A DNA stretch of 64,000 nt from Halomonas sp. GFAJ-1. Its GTDB lineage: Bacteria > Pseudomonadota > Gammaproteobacteria > Pseudomonadales > Halomonadaceae. Shown one piece after another: positions 24,271 through 33,301 of this stretch. A model generated the notes under the pieces. That model saw only the letters and a program-made list of their open reading frames with translations, had not been told where the DNA came from and ran no database searches. Both the position numbers and the translations under genes were made by a program. Numbering within the stretch: the stretch's first letter is position 1; each line of letters starts with the position of its first letter. Location: contig CP016490.1 of assembly GCA_002966495.1 (NCBI GenBank), forward strand, positions 3,038,001 to 3,102,000, written 5' to 3'.

Positions 24271-24296
24271 CGAAAACGCCACCCGAAGGTGGCGTT
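24271..24296 (-). terminator. Intrinsic terminator after the gap gene
   Basis: AACGCCACC, loop TTCG on the minus strand, GGTGGCGTT followed by TTC. Nine perfect base pairs capped by a stable UUCG-type tetraloop, 86 bases after the gap stop. Confidence 0.8.
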
Positions 24297-24381
24297 GACA
24301 ATAAGCGCTAGAAGAGCGGGCAAAACACCACCCTATCCTTAGCTATCAAGGCAGAACGCCTATGCTAAGCAAAGCGGGCAA

Positions 24382-25857
24382 TTAGCCCACTTGGCGTGGC
24401 AGCTTCAAAAACTGCACATTCGACATCTGCTGAAGAATACGAATGACCTGGCAGCTATAACCAAACTCATTGTCGTACCAAACGTATACGACAGCATGAT
24501 TACCGTTAGCGATGGTCGCTTTGGCATCCACAATGCCTGCATGGCGATTACCAACGAAATCAGAAGAAACCACTTCTGCCGAGTCGACAAAATCGATCTG
24601 CTTTTGGTAGGCAGAGTCAATCGACATACGGCGCAAATAGTCGTTGAGCGCCTCAGCGTCGGTGCCCTTATCTAGCGTCAGGTTCAAAATCGCCATGGAA
24701 ACGTTGGGTGTTGGCACACGGATAGCGTTACCCGTTAGCTTACCCTCAAGCTCCGGCAGCGCTTTAGAAACAGCTTTTGCAGCACCCGTCTCAGTCAATA
24801 CCATGTTAAGCGCCGCACTACGGCCACGACGGTCGCCTTTATGGTAGTTGTCGATTAGGTTCTGATCGTTGGTGTAGGCATGCACCGTTTCTACGTGACC
24901 ATTCACCACACCGTACTCATCGTTGAGCACTTTCAGCACGGGCACAATGGCATTCGTGGTGCAAGACGCGGCTGAAACAATGCGGTCTTCATCACTGATA
25001 GAACCGTGGTTAATACCGAAGACAATATTTTTAATATCACCTTTACCCGGCGCCGTCAGCAACGCTTTCGCTGCGCCTTTGCACTCAAGGTGCTGACCAA
25101 GACCTGCTTCATCGCGCCAAATGCCGGTATTATCGACGATGACAGCGTTATTAATATCATAAGCAGTGTAATCGATTTCACTGGGTGAATCGGCGTAGAT
25201 CACCTGTACCACATTACCGTTTACGATAAGCGTACGCGCCTCAACATCAATCGAAATAGTACCTTCAAAAGGCCCATGGACGGAGTCGCGGCGAAGCAGG
25301 CTAGCGCGTTTTTCAAGATCTTTTGCTACGTCACCACGGCCACGTACAACAATCGCGCGTAGGCGCAGCAAGTTACCACCGCCAGCCTTTTCAACCAGCA
25401 CACGAGCCAGCAAGCGACCGATACGACCAAAGCCATACAGCACCACGTCCTGAGGCTCACCAGTGCTAGCACCTGGCTTGTAGCCATCAATGATTTCACT
25501 TAGCTCGTCACGCAGAAAGGCGTTTAGATCGCTTCCACTCTGGCGCTTAAAGTTGACGGCCAGCTTACCCACATCCACGTGGGCAGGACCTAGATTCAGC
25601 TCGCTCATCGCCTTGACGATGGGGAACGTATCTTCAACTGATAGCTCAGTGCCTTCGATCTTACGCACAAAGCGATGATCTTTAAGGATACGAATAACCG
25701 ACCGTTTGATCAGCGAACGTCCGAACATGGTGGCAACAACGTTGTTCTGACGGTAAAGCTGCCCGACAAGCGGGATCATCTGCTCTGCCAAGGCTTCGTT
25801 GTTTTGCCAATCCTGAAAAACGTTTTCGAGAGCTTGCTGACTCACGTGCGGCCTCAT
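24382..25857 (-). CDS. Glyceraldehyde-3-phosphate dehydrogenase, long N-terminally extended type
   Basis: 491 residues; ordinary GapA has about 330. The extra 130-residue helical N-terminus (ALAEQMIPLVGQLYRQNNVVATMFGRSLIKRS) is typical of the long Pseudomonas-type enzyme next to nqr and mfd. The NAD-binding part starts at VVLYGFGRIGRLLARV. The catalytic cysteine is in SAASCTTNAIVPVLK, and the C-terminal YDNEFGYSCQVIRIL is conserved. By family knowledge this type may favour the gluconeogenic direction; cofactor preference cannot be read here. It has its own terminator before the nqr promoter. Confidence 0.93.
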   Translation of the reverse strand: MRPHVSQQALENVFQDWQNNEALAEQMIPLVGQLYRQNNVVATMFGRSLIKRSVIRILKDHRFVRKIEGTELSVEDTFPIVKAMSELNLGPAHVDVGKLAVNFKRQSGSDLNAFLRDELSEIIDGYKPGASTGEPQDVVLYGFGRIGRLLARVLVEKAGGGNLLRLRAIVVRGRGDVAKDLEKRASLLRRDSVHGPFEGTISIDVEARTLIVNGNVVQVIYADSPSEIDYTAYDINNAVIVDNTGIWRDEAGLGQHLECKGAAKALLTAPGKGDIKNIVFGINHGSISDEDRIVSAASCTTNAIVPVLKVLNDEYGVVNGHVETVHAYTNDQNLIDNYHKGDRRGRSAALNMVLTETGAAKAVSKALPELEGKLTGNAIRVPTPNVSMAILNLTLDKGTDAEALNDYLRRMSIDSAYQKQIDFVDSAEVVSSDFVGNRHAGIVDAKATIANGNHAVVYVWYDNEFGYSCQVIRILQQMSNVQFLKLPRQVG

Positions 25858-26114
25858 TGAGTAGTGAAAACAGGGTCATAAAGAAAAAACCAATGTGCAT
25901 TATCCTGGGCTTAAGGCTCAGTAGCAATCAAAGGTTAGTCGCACAGCATGTAGGGGTATTACAGAAAGAGTCCATTGACTACAAATCGCAAATGATATGG
26001 AGGCAACGAAACATAACAGAGCCGCCCATCACTCTTGCTCGGCGGGGACTCTAACTGGAAGTATTGATCGTGTATGATCCAAATTCCGTTTCAGCGCAAA
26101 ACGATACCTTACTT

Positions 26115-29100
26115 ATGCCTTCTTTCTCTCTGCTCGAACCACCCCAGCCACACGGGACTCGCGACACGCTTTACCTCACAGCGCCGCCGGGCAGTGCGAC
26201 TGCCCTGGCACTCGCCCAGGTAGCGTCTAAGGCCCCACTACTGGTGATCACACCCAGCACCGCTAGCGCCCAACGTCTGGAGCAAGACCTAGCATTCTAC
26301 AGCACCGTGCCTGTCCTCCCCTTCCCTGATTGGGAAACGCTGCCTTACGACAGCTTTTCTCCCCATCAGGATATTATATCCGCCCGCCTACGCACCTTAC
26401 GACAGCTCCAGGACGGGGTTCGCGGGATTGTATTGGTTCCTATCAACACGTTAATGCAGCGCCTGCCGCCGGTGGAATATATCGCTGGCCGGGTGATGAC
26501 CTTGCAAACAGGCGCCAAGCTCAATCGTGAAACGTTCAGGGAGTCACTCTCCCGAGCAGGCTATCGCGCTGTTGAGACCGTGTATGAGCCGGGTGAGTAC
26601 GCTATGCGCGGCGCTATTATCGACCTTTTTGCCATGGGCATGGATGAACCTATCCGGATTGACCTGTTTGATGATGAAATTGATACGCTGCGTCATTTCG
26701 ACCCAGGCAACCAGCGCTCTACCGATAAACTAGATCATCTTGAACTTCTTCCTGCCCACGAATACTCGTTAAGCCGTAGCGCCATTGCCTGCTTTCGGGA
26801 GCAGTTTGAAACCCTATTCGACGTTGATCCGCGCCAAAGCCCGCTCTATAACGACGCTCTCAAAGCCATACCCTCGCCCGGGCTAGAGCACTACCTGCCG
26901 CTATTTTTCGAACAGACCGCATCACTTTTTGAACACGTCACTGACGACACTCGCGTCGCATTACTACCTGGCATATTTCAAGCCGCCGAGCAGCATTGGC
27001 AAGCGATTGAGTCACGCTACGACAACCTTGGAGTAGACCCCACCCGGCCGTTAATACCCCCACATCGCGCATTCTTTCCCGTTAGTGAGGTCTTCTCGGC
27101 GATCAAGGCGCGGCCACGCATAGAGTTAACCGAAGATGAAACGCATCGCCATGCGCTAACCCCTGACGCCCAAGCACTGCCCACCCTGGCGATTAATGCG
27201 CGGGCAAAACAGCCGCTCAGCGCATTGGCCAATTTTCTGGAAGCCCAGCCCCAAACGCGAATCCTTTTTGCTGCAGAATCCAGAGGGCGCAGAGAAGCAC
27301 TGGAAGAAATTCTAGCGCCGCTGCATTTACAACTGCCTCACGTGGAAAGCTTCCACGCCTTCCTAGGCAGCCAACACGGGATGGGCATCACCGAAAGCCA
27401 AGTTGGTAGCGGCCTGTGGCTTACTGAACCCAATGTAGCGGTAATTAGTGAAACCGAGCTATTTGGTGATGTGGTTCGCCAGAGCCGCCGTCGGGAAAAA
27501 GCGACCGATGATAACGAGCTTGCGGTTCGGCACTTGTCTGAGCTTAAGGAAGGTGCGCCGGTGGTACACCAAGCCCACGGCGTCGGCCGCTATATGGGGC
27601 TTGAGACCTTAGAGGCGGGCGGTCAGGCTAATGAGTTTCTCGCTCTCTATTATGCTGATGGGGCAAAACTCTACGTGCCCGTGGATAGCCTGCATCTAAT
27701 TTCACGCTACAGCGGCGCAGACGACGAGCTGGCGCCCTTGCATAAGCTGGGCTCAGATCAGTGGGAAAAAGCACGCCGCAAAGCCGCCGAGAAAATTCGC
27801 GACACCGCCGCAGAGCTCCTTGATGTTTATGCCCGGCGAGAAGCCCAGCAAGGCGTGGTTTACGATGCTCCCGCTGAAGAGTACACCCGCTTTTCGGCTA
27901 GCTTCCCCTTTGAAGAAACCCCAGACCAGCAAGCCGCAATTGAGGCGGTGATCAGCGACATGACCTCCCCTCAGCCCATGGACCGCGTGGTGTGTGGTGA
28001 TGTGGGGTTCGGCAAAACCGAAGTCGCCATGCGCGCAGCGTTTCTGGCCGTGCAGTCTGGCAGACAAGTTGTGGTATTAGTGCCCACCACGCTGCTTGCC
28101 CGCCAACATTTTGAGAACTTCCGCGACCGCTTTGCCGATACCGCGGTCAATATAAGCCTGATCTCCCGTTTTACCGCGGGTAAAGAGATGACTCAAACAC
28201 TGCAAAGCATCAAAGAGGGTCAAACTGATATTGTGATTGGCACTCATAAGCTGCTTTCAAAAAGCGTTGAGCTGCCAAAAATAGGGCTATTAATTATTGA
28301 TGAAGAGCACCGCTTCGGGGTTGCTCAAAAAGAAAAACTCAAAACGCTGCGTGCGGAAATTGATATTTTGACGCTTACTGCCACGCCCATTCCACGCACG
28401 TTAAATATGGCAATGAGCGGCATTCGAGATCTCTCCATTATTGCCACACCACCCGCCCGGCGCCTGTCAGTCAAAACCTTTGTGCAACAACGCGATAACA
28501 GCATTATTAAAGAGGCGCTCTTGCGCGAAATCTTGCGCGGCGGCCAAGTCTATTTTTTGCACAACGAAGTTAAAACTATCGAGAATGCCGCTGAGCAGAT
28601 CCGAGAACTGGTACCAGAAGCCCGCGTAGCCGTCGCACACGGCCAGCTGCCTGAACGCAGTCTTGAGCGGGTTATGTCAGATTTCTACCATCGGCGCTTT
28701 AACGTGCTGGTGTGCTCAACGATTATAGAAACAGGCATTGACGTGCCCAGCGCCAACACTATTTTGATTGAGCGTGCTGATAAGTTCGGCCTTGCACAGC
28801 TACATCAGCTTCGCGGCCGCGTAGGGCGCAGCCACCACCAGGCCTATGCCTATCTGCTAACGCCGCCACCTAAGGCTATGACGCGGGACGCTGTTAAGCG
28901 TCTTGAAGCTATCAGCGCCTCTGATGATCTAGGCGCTGGCTTTACTCTAGCCAGCCACGATATGGAGATCCGCGGCGCAGGCGAGCTACTGGGTGATGAG
29001 CAGAGCGGCCAGATGGAAACCATAGGCTACACGCTGTATATGGAAATGCTTGACCGTGCAGTAAAAGCAATTCGTGCGGGCAAAACGCCTAACATAGACG

Positions 29101-29564
29101 CCCCCTTTAATAACGGCGTGGAAATCAGCCTCAACTTACCCGCCTTGATACCCGATGACTATATTCATGACGTACAGCAGCGGCTAGTCATGTATAAGCG
29201 TATTGCCAATACTCAAAGTGACGCGGAACTTAAAGAACTTCAGGTAGAGCTTATTGATCGCTTTGGCCTGCTCCCTGCCCCGCTGAAAAACTTAATTCGG
29301 CAGACCAAGCTTCGCCAACGCGCCGAACAGCTAGGCGTGGCCCGCATCGAAGCGGGCGAGAGTAAAGGCCGAGTGCTATTTAACAGCGCCACACAAGTAG
29401 ACCCATTGACATTAGTGATGCTGATTCAAAAATCACCACAGCACTACCGTTTAGACGGCTCAGACACTTTAAGGTTTGAATTCCCAATGGAATCAGTCGA
29501 ACAGCGTTTTGAAAAGGTTGAAACTCTGTTGACCACGCTGAATCAAAAAGTAGCGGCGACGTAA
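26115..29564 (+). CDS. mfd: Transcription-repair coupling factor
   Basis: ATP-dependent translocase that removes RNA polymerase stalled at lesions and recruits UvrA. About 1149 residues. UvrB-like module: DWETLPYDSFSPHQDIISARL. RNA-polymerase-interaction domain around AHGVGRYMGLETLEAGG. RecG-like motor: Walker A GDVGFGKTE, DEEH box, TATPIPRTLNMAMSGIRDLS, and motif VI QLRGRVGRSHHQAYAYLL. C-terminal UvrA-binding regulatory domain ends at QHYRLDG. ATG at 26115 is chosen; the frame is open from a TTG at 26064 but the family starts near here. Divergent from gap, as in Pseudomonas. Confidence 0.97.
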   Translation: MPSFSLLEPPQPHGTRDTLYLTAPPGSATALALAQVASKAPLLVITPSTASAQRLEQDLAFYSTVPVLPFPDWETLPYDSFSPHQDIISARLRTLRQLQDGVRGIVLVPINTLMQRLPPVEYIAGRVMTLQTGAKLNRETFRESLSRAGYRAVETVYEPGEYAMRGAIIDLFAMGMDEPIRIDLFDDEIDTLRHFDPGNQRSTDKLDHLELLPAHEYSLSRSAIACFREQFETLFDVDPRQSPLYNDALKAIPSPGLEHYLPLFFEQTASLFEHVTDDTRVALLPGIFQAAEQHWQAIESRYDNLGVDPTRPLIPPHRAFFPVSEVFSAIKARPRIELTEDETHRHALTPDAQALPTLAINARAKQPLSALANFLEAQPQTRILFAAESRGRREALEEILAPLHLQLPHVESFHAFLGSQHGMGITESQVGSGLWLTEPNVAVISETELFGDVVRQSRRREKATDDNELAVRHLSELKEGAPVVHQAHGVGRYMGLETLEAGGQANEFLALYYADGAKLYVPVDSLHLISRYSGADDELAPLHKLGSDQWEKARRKAAEKIRDTAAELLDVYARREAQQGVVYDAPAEEYTRFSASFPFEETPDQQAAIEAVISDMTSPQPMDRVVCGDVGFGKTEVAMRAAFLAVQSGRQVVVLVPTTLLARQHFENFRDRFADTAVNISLISRFTAGKEMTQTLQSIKEGQTDIVIGTHKLLSKSVELPKIGLLIIDEEHRFGVAQKEKLKTLRAEIDILTLTATPIPRTLNMAMSGIRDLSIIATPPARRLSVKTFVQQRDNSIIKEALLREILRGGQVYFLHNEVKTIENAAEQIRELVPEARVAVAHGQLPERSLERVMSDFYHRRFNVLVCSTIIETGIDVPSANTILIERADKFGLAQLHQLRGRVGRSHHQAYAYLLTPPPKAMTRDAVKRLEAISASDDLGAGFTLASHDMEIRGAGELLGDEQSGQMETIGYTLYMEMLDRAVKAIRAGKTPNIDAPFNNGVEISLNLPALIPDDYIHDVQQRLVMYKRIANTQSDAELKELQVELIDRFGLLPAPLKNLIRQTKLRQRAEQLGVARIEAGESKGRVLFNSATQVDPLTLVMLIQKSPQHYRLDGSDTLRFEFPMESVEQRFEKVETLLTTLNQKVAAT

Positions 29565-29714
29565 TCCTTGGGGCAAACTTATACCTAAGAAGCACATTGG
29601 AAGCTTCAATAAGCCAACGCGCTTCTGGCAAATAAGGATGCTCCACCCTGGCAATAACACCTTTGCTTCACCTGACGTGCCTTTACTCAACTGCATTCAC
29701 TATTAGGAACGACC

Positions 29715-30848
29715 ATGAACACTCGCCATCTTTTCAACCTATGGGGCCCCACCAGCTTAGCGGTCCTGCTGGCGGCTAGCCTTACTGGGCCGGCCTATGC
29801 CCAGCCTGTAAGCGAGCAGCAGGCCAGGGGGCAAGCTGTGGTTAGTGATGCAGCTGTAGCTGGTGCAGAGCAGGCAGCCGATCACCGTGAGCTTCCACGC
29901 GGCCACTTCCGCTTGCCCGAAAAAGGCGACATCGTTGGTGAGTATTACACTGTCACGGTGGAGGATCAGGAAGAAACCCTAATCGATATCGCTCGTCGGC
30001 ATAATATCGGCTTCGAAGAGATTCGCATGGCCAACCCTGATGTAAGCTTATGGGTTCCAGGCAAAGGCACAGAAATCGTCATTCCTGCTCAATACATCTT
30101 GCCACCCGCGCCCCGTGAAGGCGTCGTCATCAACCTTTCGGAACTGCGTCTTTATTATTACCCAGCCAACAACCCCGGTATTGTGGAAACCTATCCTGTT
30201 AGCGTTGGCAGAGACGGCTTTGCTACCCCGGTGGGCATTACACGCACAACGATAAAGGTTAAAGACCCCGCCTGGGCACCCCCTGCATCAATGCGCCGTG
30301 AAGCGGCTGAGCGCGGCGAACCAGCCCCCACCATCGTCCCCCCTGGCCCAGACAATCCCCTTGGCCGTCACGCCATTTTATTAGATATGCCTAGCTATCT
30401 CATTCATGGCACTAACCGCCCAGATGGCGTGGGTATGCGCGCTAGCCGCGGCTGCATTCGCATGTATCCGGAAGACATTGAATCACTCTATGAGCGCCTC
30501 CCCAGCGGAACTAAAGTAAACTTGATGGACGCCCCTTTTAAGGCCGGCTGGGCGGACGACGGCACGTTATTCGTGCAAACCTTCCCGCAGCTTGAAGAGA
30601 ATATTGATGACTCTGAGCCGCTGCAGGACGCTTTAGCGCGACTCAACGACTTGGTTCAAGATCAAGTTGATGTTAGCGAAGAGCAAGTGAAACATGCGAT
30701 CGAAAACCCGGATGGCCGCTTTATAGCGCTTTACGGCCCGCAAGCGCCAGAAGAGGAACCCGAGCAAACACCACTTAAGCTAGAAGGCTTGCTTGAAGAA
30801 GTGGAAGTTGAAGTGAGCACGACTGTTCGCATTAGCGACGAAGCCTAG
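29715..30848 (+). CDS. Periplasmic LysM and L,D-transpeptidase (YkuD) protein
   Basis: 377 residues. A signal peptide ends at AYA-QP (residue 29). A LysM-like peptidoglycan-binding segment is YTVTVEDQEETLIDIARRHNIGFEEIRMANP (about 77-107). The catalytic YkuD domain (about 135-275) has HGTNRPDGVGMRASRGCIRMYPED, holding the catalytic H and C. A 100-residue acidic tail follows. By analogy with E. coli ErfK/YbiS-type enzymes it probably links the Lpp-type lipoprotein encoded next door to meso-diaminopimelate of peptidoglycan, or makes 3-3 crosslinks. Convergent with that lipoprotein gene, sharing a terminator. Confidence 0.92.
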   Translation: MNTRHLFNLWGPTSLAVLLAASLTGPAYAQPVSEQQARGQAVVSDAAVAGAEQAADHRELPRGHFRLPEKGDIVGEYYTVTVEDQEETLIDIARRHNIGFEEIRMANPDVSLWVPGKGTEIVIPAQYILPPAPREGVVINLSELRLYYYPANNPGIVETYPVSVGRDGFATPVGITRTTIKVKDPAWAPPASMRREAAERGEPAPTIVPPGPDNPLGRHAILLDMPSYLIHGTNRPDGVGMRASRGCIRMYPEDIESLYERLPSGTKVNLMDAPFKAGWADDGTLFVQTFPQLEENIDDSEPLQDALARLNDLVQDQVDVSEEQVKHAIENPDGRFIALYGPQAPEEEPEQTPLKLEGLLEEVEVEVSTTVRISDEA

Positions 30849-30869
30849 GGCTATAGCATTACGAACATA

Positions 30870-30897
30870 AAAAAACCCCGCCGAAGCGGGGTTTTTT
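30870..30897. terminator. Bidirectional intrinsic terminator
   Basis: AAAAAACCCCGC, loop CGAA, GCGGGGTTTTTT: a 12-pair stem with A- and T-tracts on both sides. It can stop the L,D-transpeptidase transcript (plus) and the lipoprotein transcript (minus). Confidence 0.92.
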
Positions 30898-30910
30898 CAC
30901 ATCTACAGCA

Positions 30911-30939
30911 ACTACTGAGCAAAAGTGATGCTCAGTAGT
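30911..30939 (-). other. Second perfect hairpin in the lipoprotein 3' region
   Basis: ACTACTGAGCA, 7-base loop, TGCTCAGTAGT: an 11-base perfect stem 11 bases after the lipoprotein stop and before the terminator. With no U-tract, it probably protects the 3' end of an abundant mRNA. Confidence 0.6.
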
Positions 30940-30949
30940 CCAAGCAGAA

Positions 30950-31213
30950 TTACTTCTGCATGGAGCGCTGGAACATGCGGTTCATTTCTTCACGGTTTTG
31001 CTCAGTCATCTGCAGAGCAGCTTGCGCGTCGCGCTGAGCTTGGTTAGCAGTGTTCAGAGCTTGTGAAGCCATGCTGCGTGCTTCTGCAGCATCAGCTTGT
31101 GCAGATTCAGCAGTCATGCGAACTTCTTCCAGTGCGCTGGTAGAAGCACAACCAGCCAGGATTGCCAGAGAAGCGGCAGCGGCAGTCATCTTAAGAGCAG
31201 TTTTCAGAGTCAT
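30950..31213 (-). CDS. Major outer-membrane lipoprotein, Lpp/OprI type
   Basis: 87 residues. The signal peptide ends at lipobox LAGC with the lipidated cysteine at 22. The mature part is a single alanine-rich heptad helix (AESAQADAAEARSMASQALNTANQAQ) that should form a trimeric coiled coil. The C-terminus QRSMQK ends in lysine, the residue that L,D-transpeptidases attach to peptidoglycan. Strong AAGGAGAA ribosome-binding site and good promoter elements imply high expression. The alanine zipper resembles OprI of Pseudomonas more than E. coli Lpp. Both flanking genes encode L,D-transpeptidases. Confidence 0.9.
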   Translation of the reverse strand: MTLKTALKMTAAAASLAILAGCASTSALEEVRMTAESAQADAAEARSMASQALNTANQAQRDAQAALQMTEQNREEMNRMFQRSMQK

Positions 31214-31331
31214 AGTGTTCTCCTTGAGTCTTCCTTGGGTACAACATTAAAGGTATGACAAAAAATAAGACTAAAGTGTTAGCTTAAATTTGTCTACCTG
31301 CGGTGCAGGTTCTTTACAGCGACTAGCACCG

Positions 31332-31359
31332 AGAATAATCTACTCGGCACACAAGTCAA
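31332..31359 (-). promoter_or_regulatory. Sigma-70-type promoter of the lipoprotein gene
   Basis: On the minus strand TTGACT (31359-31354), a 16-base spacer, TATTCT (31337-31332). It would give a leader of roughly 110 bases before the lipoprotein start at 31213. Confidence 0.55.
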
Positions 31360-31437
31360 ACGCTGTTTTATAATAGACAACAACGGATGTCTATAGCCAC
31401 TTGCTTAAAACCTCGAACTTCCTTCAACGACATAAGC

Positions 31438-32067
31438 CTAGCGGATCACCACGCGAGTGCCAACACTTACCAACCCTGCCACTCGCTCGATCTCTTCATT
31501 AGTAACTGCCACGCACCCTTGGGTCCAGTGGTAGCGACCATGAATATCCGGATCCCCTCCGCCAATACCATGAATACCAATAGCACCACCTAATGCGGTG
31601 GTTTGCGGCGGATATCCGTGGCGCCGATAGTAATCGAAATAAGCTTCATAATCAGCTTGAGAATAAATGCCTTTCTCAAGTGCCATCCGAGCATGCGGTG
31701 GCGTAGGATAATCGATACCTATGAAAATATGCCACTGGCTTTGATAATTAAAACGGTTGATACGGAACTCACCCAGCGGCGTGACGTTATCGCCGCGCAC
31801 ACGCTGAGTTTTTGCGCCTGCTCGACCCAATGAAATTGGCGCAATACGATCGATTAACGTATTGCCACGAAACACGCTCAACGAGGCCTCTTTATCGTCA
31901 ATCAGCAGCCACAGCTCATTGCTGTGGCGAGGAATATGGGCTCGTGAAAGCAGCGTCTCAACCAGATCAGTCGGCTGATAATCACTCACAGGGCTAACAG
32001 TGGTTGCGTTGGCGACTACTGGCCAGCTTAGTGCTAGCGCCAAAAATCGGCGGCGGTTTAAAGGCAT
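31438..32067 (-). CDS. L,D-transpeptidase (YkuD family) with twin-arginine-like signal
   Basis: About 209 residues. The YkuD domain (about 45-209) has IGIHGIGGGDPDIHGRYHWTQGCVAV with the catalytic histidine and cysteine. LWLLIDDKEASLSVFRGNTLID is the usual N-terminal strand pair of the fold. The N-terminus MPLNRRRFLALALSWPVVANA carries RRxFL followed by a hydrophobic stretch and an AxA-type cleavage site, so Tat export is possible. ATG at 32067 is preferred to the upstream GTG at 32082 because GAGAG lies eight bases ahead. No LysM is seen, unlike the other transpeptidase nearby. Confidence 0.88.
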   Translation of the reverse strand: MPLNRRRFLALALSWPVVANATTVSPVSDYQPTDLVETLLSRAHIPRHSNELWLLIDDKEASLSVFRGNTLIDRIAPISLGRAGAKTQRVRGDNVTPLGEFRINRFNYQSQWHIFIGIDYPTPPHARMALEKGIYSQADYEAYFDYYRRHGYPPQTTALGGAIGIHGIGGGDPDIHGRYHWTQGCVAVTNEEIERVAGLVSVGTRVVIR

Positions 32068-32223
32068 CGTTGTGGCTCTCACTTTGGGCCAGCTTGGCAG
32101 GCCAAATAAGGCATTTATGAGGGCTTTTATACCTTATTAACGCTACCACTGTCAGCGATTTCGCCGCACAAAAACCATTTTTTTCTGTGGTAACAAGCCA
32201 ATTTAACTCATTTTTAACGCTTG

Positions 32224-32697
32224 TTAGATATCTTCAAACTCATGCATGCTAGTTACTAGCTTGCGAGCTTCAGCATTGTGCCCTTCGGCTAACGCTGTAA
32301 AAAACTCTTCTTCAGGCTCAATTTTTGACCGTGACGCACGATGCTCGTAAAGAGCCTGCAAACTGCGATGAGACTCTTCTGCCGTTGCCATTATTTCATC
32401 AATTGAGCCTGCTACCGAGCGTTCAGCAAGTGCCTCTAACAAGGGGGGCTGAGGGAAGTCACCGGACTCGTCAAACCAGAGTTCTAGCACTTCACGCTGG
32501 TCGCTGCCGTCATTAAAAAGTGCTTCCAGCCCGGTCTTCATTTTTAACTCACTAGAGGCGAGATAGGTTAACGCCATCGCCAGACGCTGATTATCAGCCT
32601 GCTCAGCAGCCTCTGTGTACTGGCGCGCCATGCGCGCATGGTAGCCTGCCGCCCACTCGATTAAATCCTTGACCTGGTTGTAGCGCATCCGTGTCAT
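32224..32697 (-). CDS. Uncharacterised helical protein, possibly ferritin-like
   Basis: 157 residues, acidic, predicted mostly helical. LIEWAAGYHARMARQYTEAAEQADNQRLAMALTYLASSELKMKTGLEAL has the spacing of a two-helix hairpin from a four-helix bundle with several E and H residues, which recalls ferritin-like or rubrerythrin-like proteins. I see no complete ExxH metal-site pair, so that is only a suggestion. No signal peptide. It stands alone, separated from the gene upstream by a repeat-rich 140 bases. Confidence 0.5.
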   Translation of the reverse strand: MTRMRYNQVKDLIEWAAGYHARMARQYTEAAEQADNQRLAMALTYLASSELKMKTGLEALFNDGSDQREVLELWFDESGDFPQPPLLEALAERSVAGSIDEIMATAEESHRSLQALYEHRASRSKIEPEEEFFTALAEGHNAEARKLVTSMHEFEDI

Positions 32698-32775
32698 CCT
32701 CCCGCGTCATCTCATCATCGGTGAATTGAACTTATTGATTTTTAACGTACTGCTTAGAGTTTAGTGGTTTGTAAT

Positions 32776-32850
32776 AGTTTCGCCACTCTCTCATTCTCTG
32801 CACTACTCTCTACTACTCTCTTATTCCCTCGACTACTCTCTACCACTCTT
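32776..32850. repeat. Purine/pyrimidine-biased imperfect tandem repeats
   Basis: On the minus strand the units read AGAGAGTAGT-cg-AGGGAATA, then AGAGAGTAGT, then AGAGAGTAGT-gc-AGAGAATG, then AGAGAGTGG: two 20-base units plus two 10-base units. The block starts at the stop codon of the DUF6586-like gene and lies in the leader of the gene at 32697. There are no unique spacers, so it is not a CRISPR array. Confidence 0.6.
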
Positions 32851-33301
32851 GGCTGGTTTCACGTAGCGCCGCTATTTCCTGTTTCGCTGCGGCTATATGG
32901 GTGAGTAACTGCTCTGAGAAAGAGGCCTGACTGGCGACGGCAATCATTGAAGGGTTATCTACACGCCGCTTGGCAGCCCCTTCACTGCTATGCAGCCGTT
33001 CAAGTTGAACCGTTAACCAACATAGCCAGCTATCCGGCTGGCTGATAAGGTCACGCAGGCGCTGAAGCTCAGCAATGGCTGGGCCGTCACTGGCGAGCAG
33101 CTGCTGCCAAGCATGGGTCTCCAGCCGCGCATGCTCGCAAACCTCTCTGAGCATGGCATTAAGCGCCAGCTCAAAGAGCGCCAAGGCGCTCTCTTCAATC
33201 GCCATTTGCCGAACGGGGGCATGCTCATCATCCCCGGCGGGCAAACCCACTAGCAGCTCTGCTTGATAAAGCAGTTGATTCGTACGAGACCGAGGGCTCA
33301 C
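32840..33301 (-). CDS. DUF6586-type protein next to topA
   Basis: 153 residues, helical, no signal peptide. SRTNQLLYQAELLVGLP at the N-terminus and EESALALFELALNAMLREVCEHA in the middle match a conserved hypothetical family (DUF6586) that I recall beside topA in Pseudomonas and relatives. Function unknown. The start overlaps the topA stop by 4 bases, so the two are translationally coupled. Confidence 0.65.
   Translation of the reverse strand: MSPRSRTNQLLYQAELLVGLPAGDDEHAPVRQMAIEESALALFELALNAMLREVCEHARLETHAWQQLLASDGPAIAELQRLRDLISQPDSWLCWLTVQLERLHSSEGAAKRRVDNPSMIAVASQASFSEQLLTHIAAAKQEIAALRETSQEW

Noticed and set aside
32776..32850. Repeat block considered as a CRISPR array
   Set aside because: Units are 10-20 bases, contiguous and without unique spacers; no cas genes nearby.
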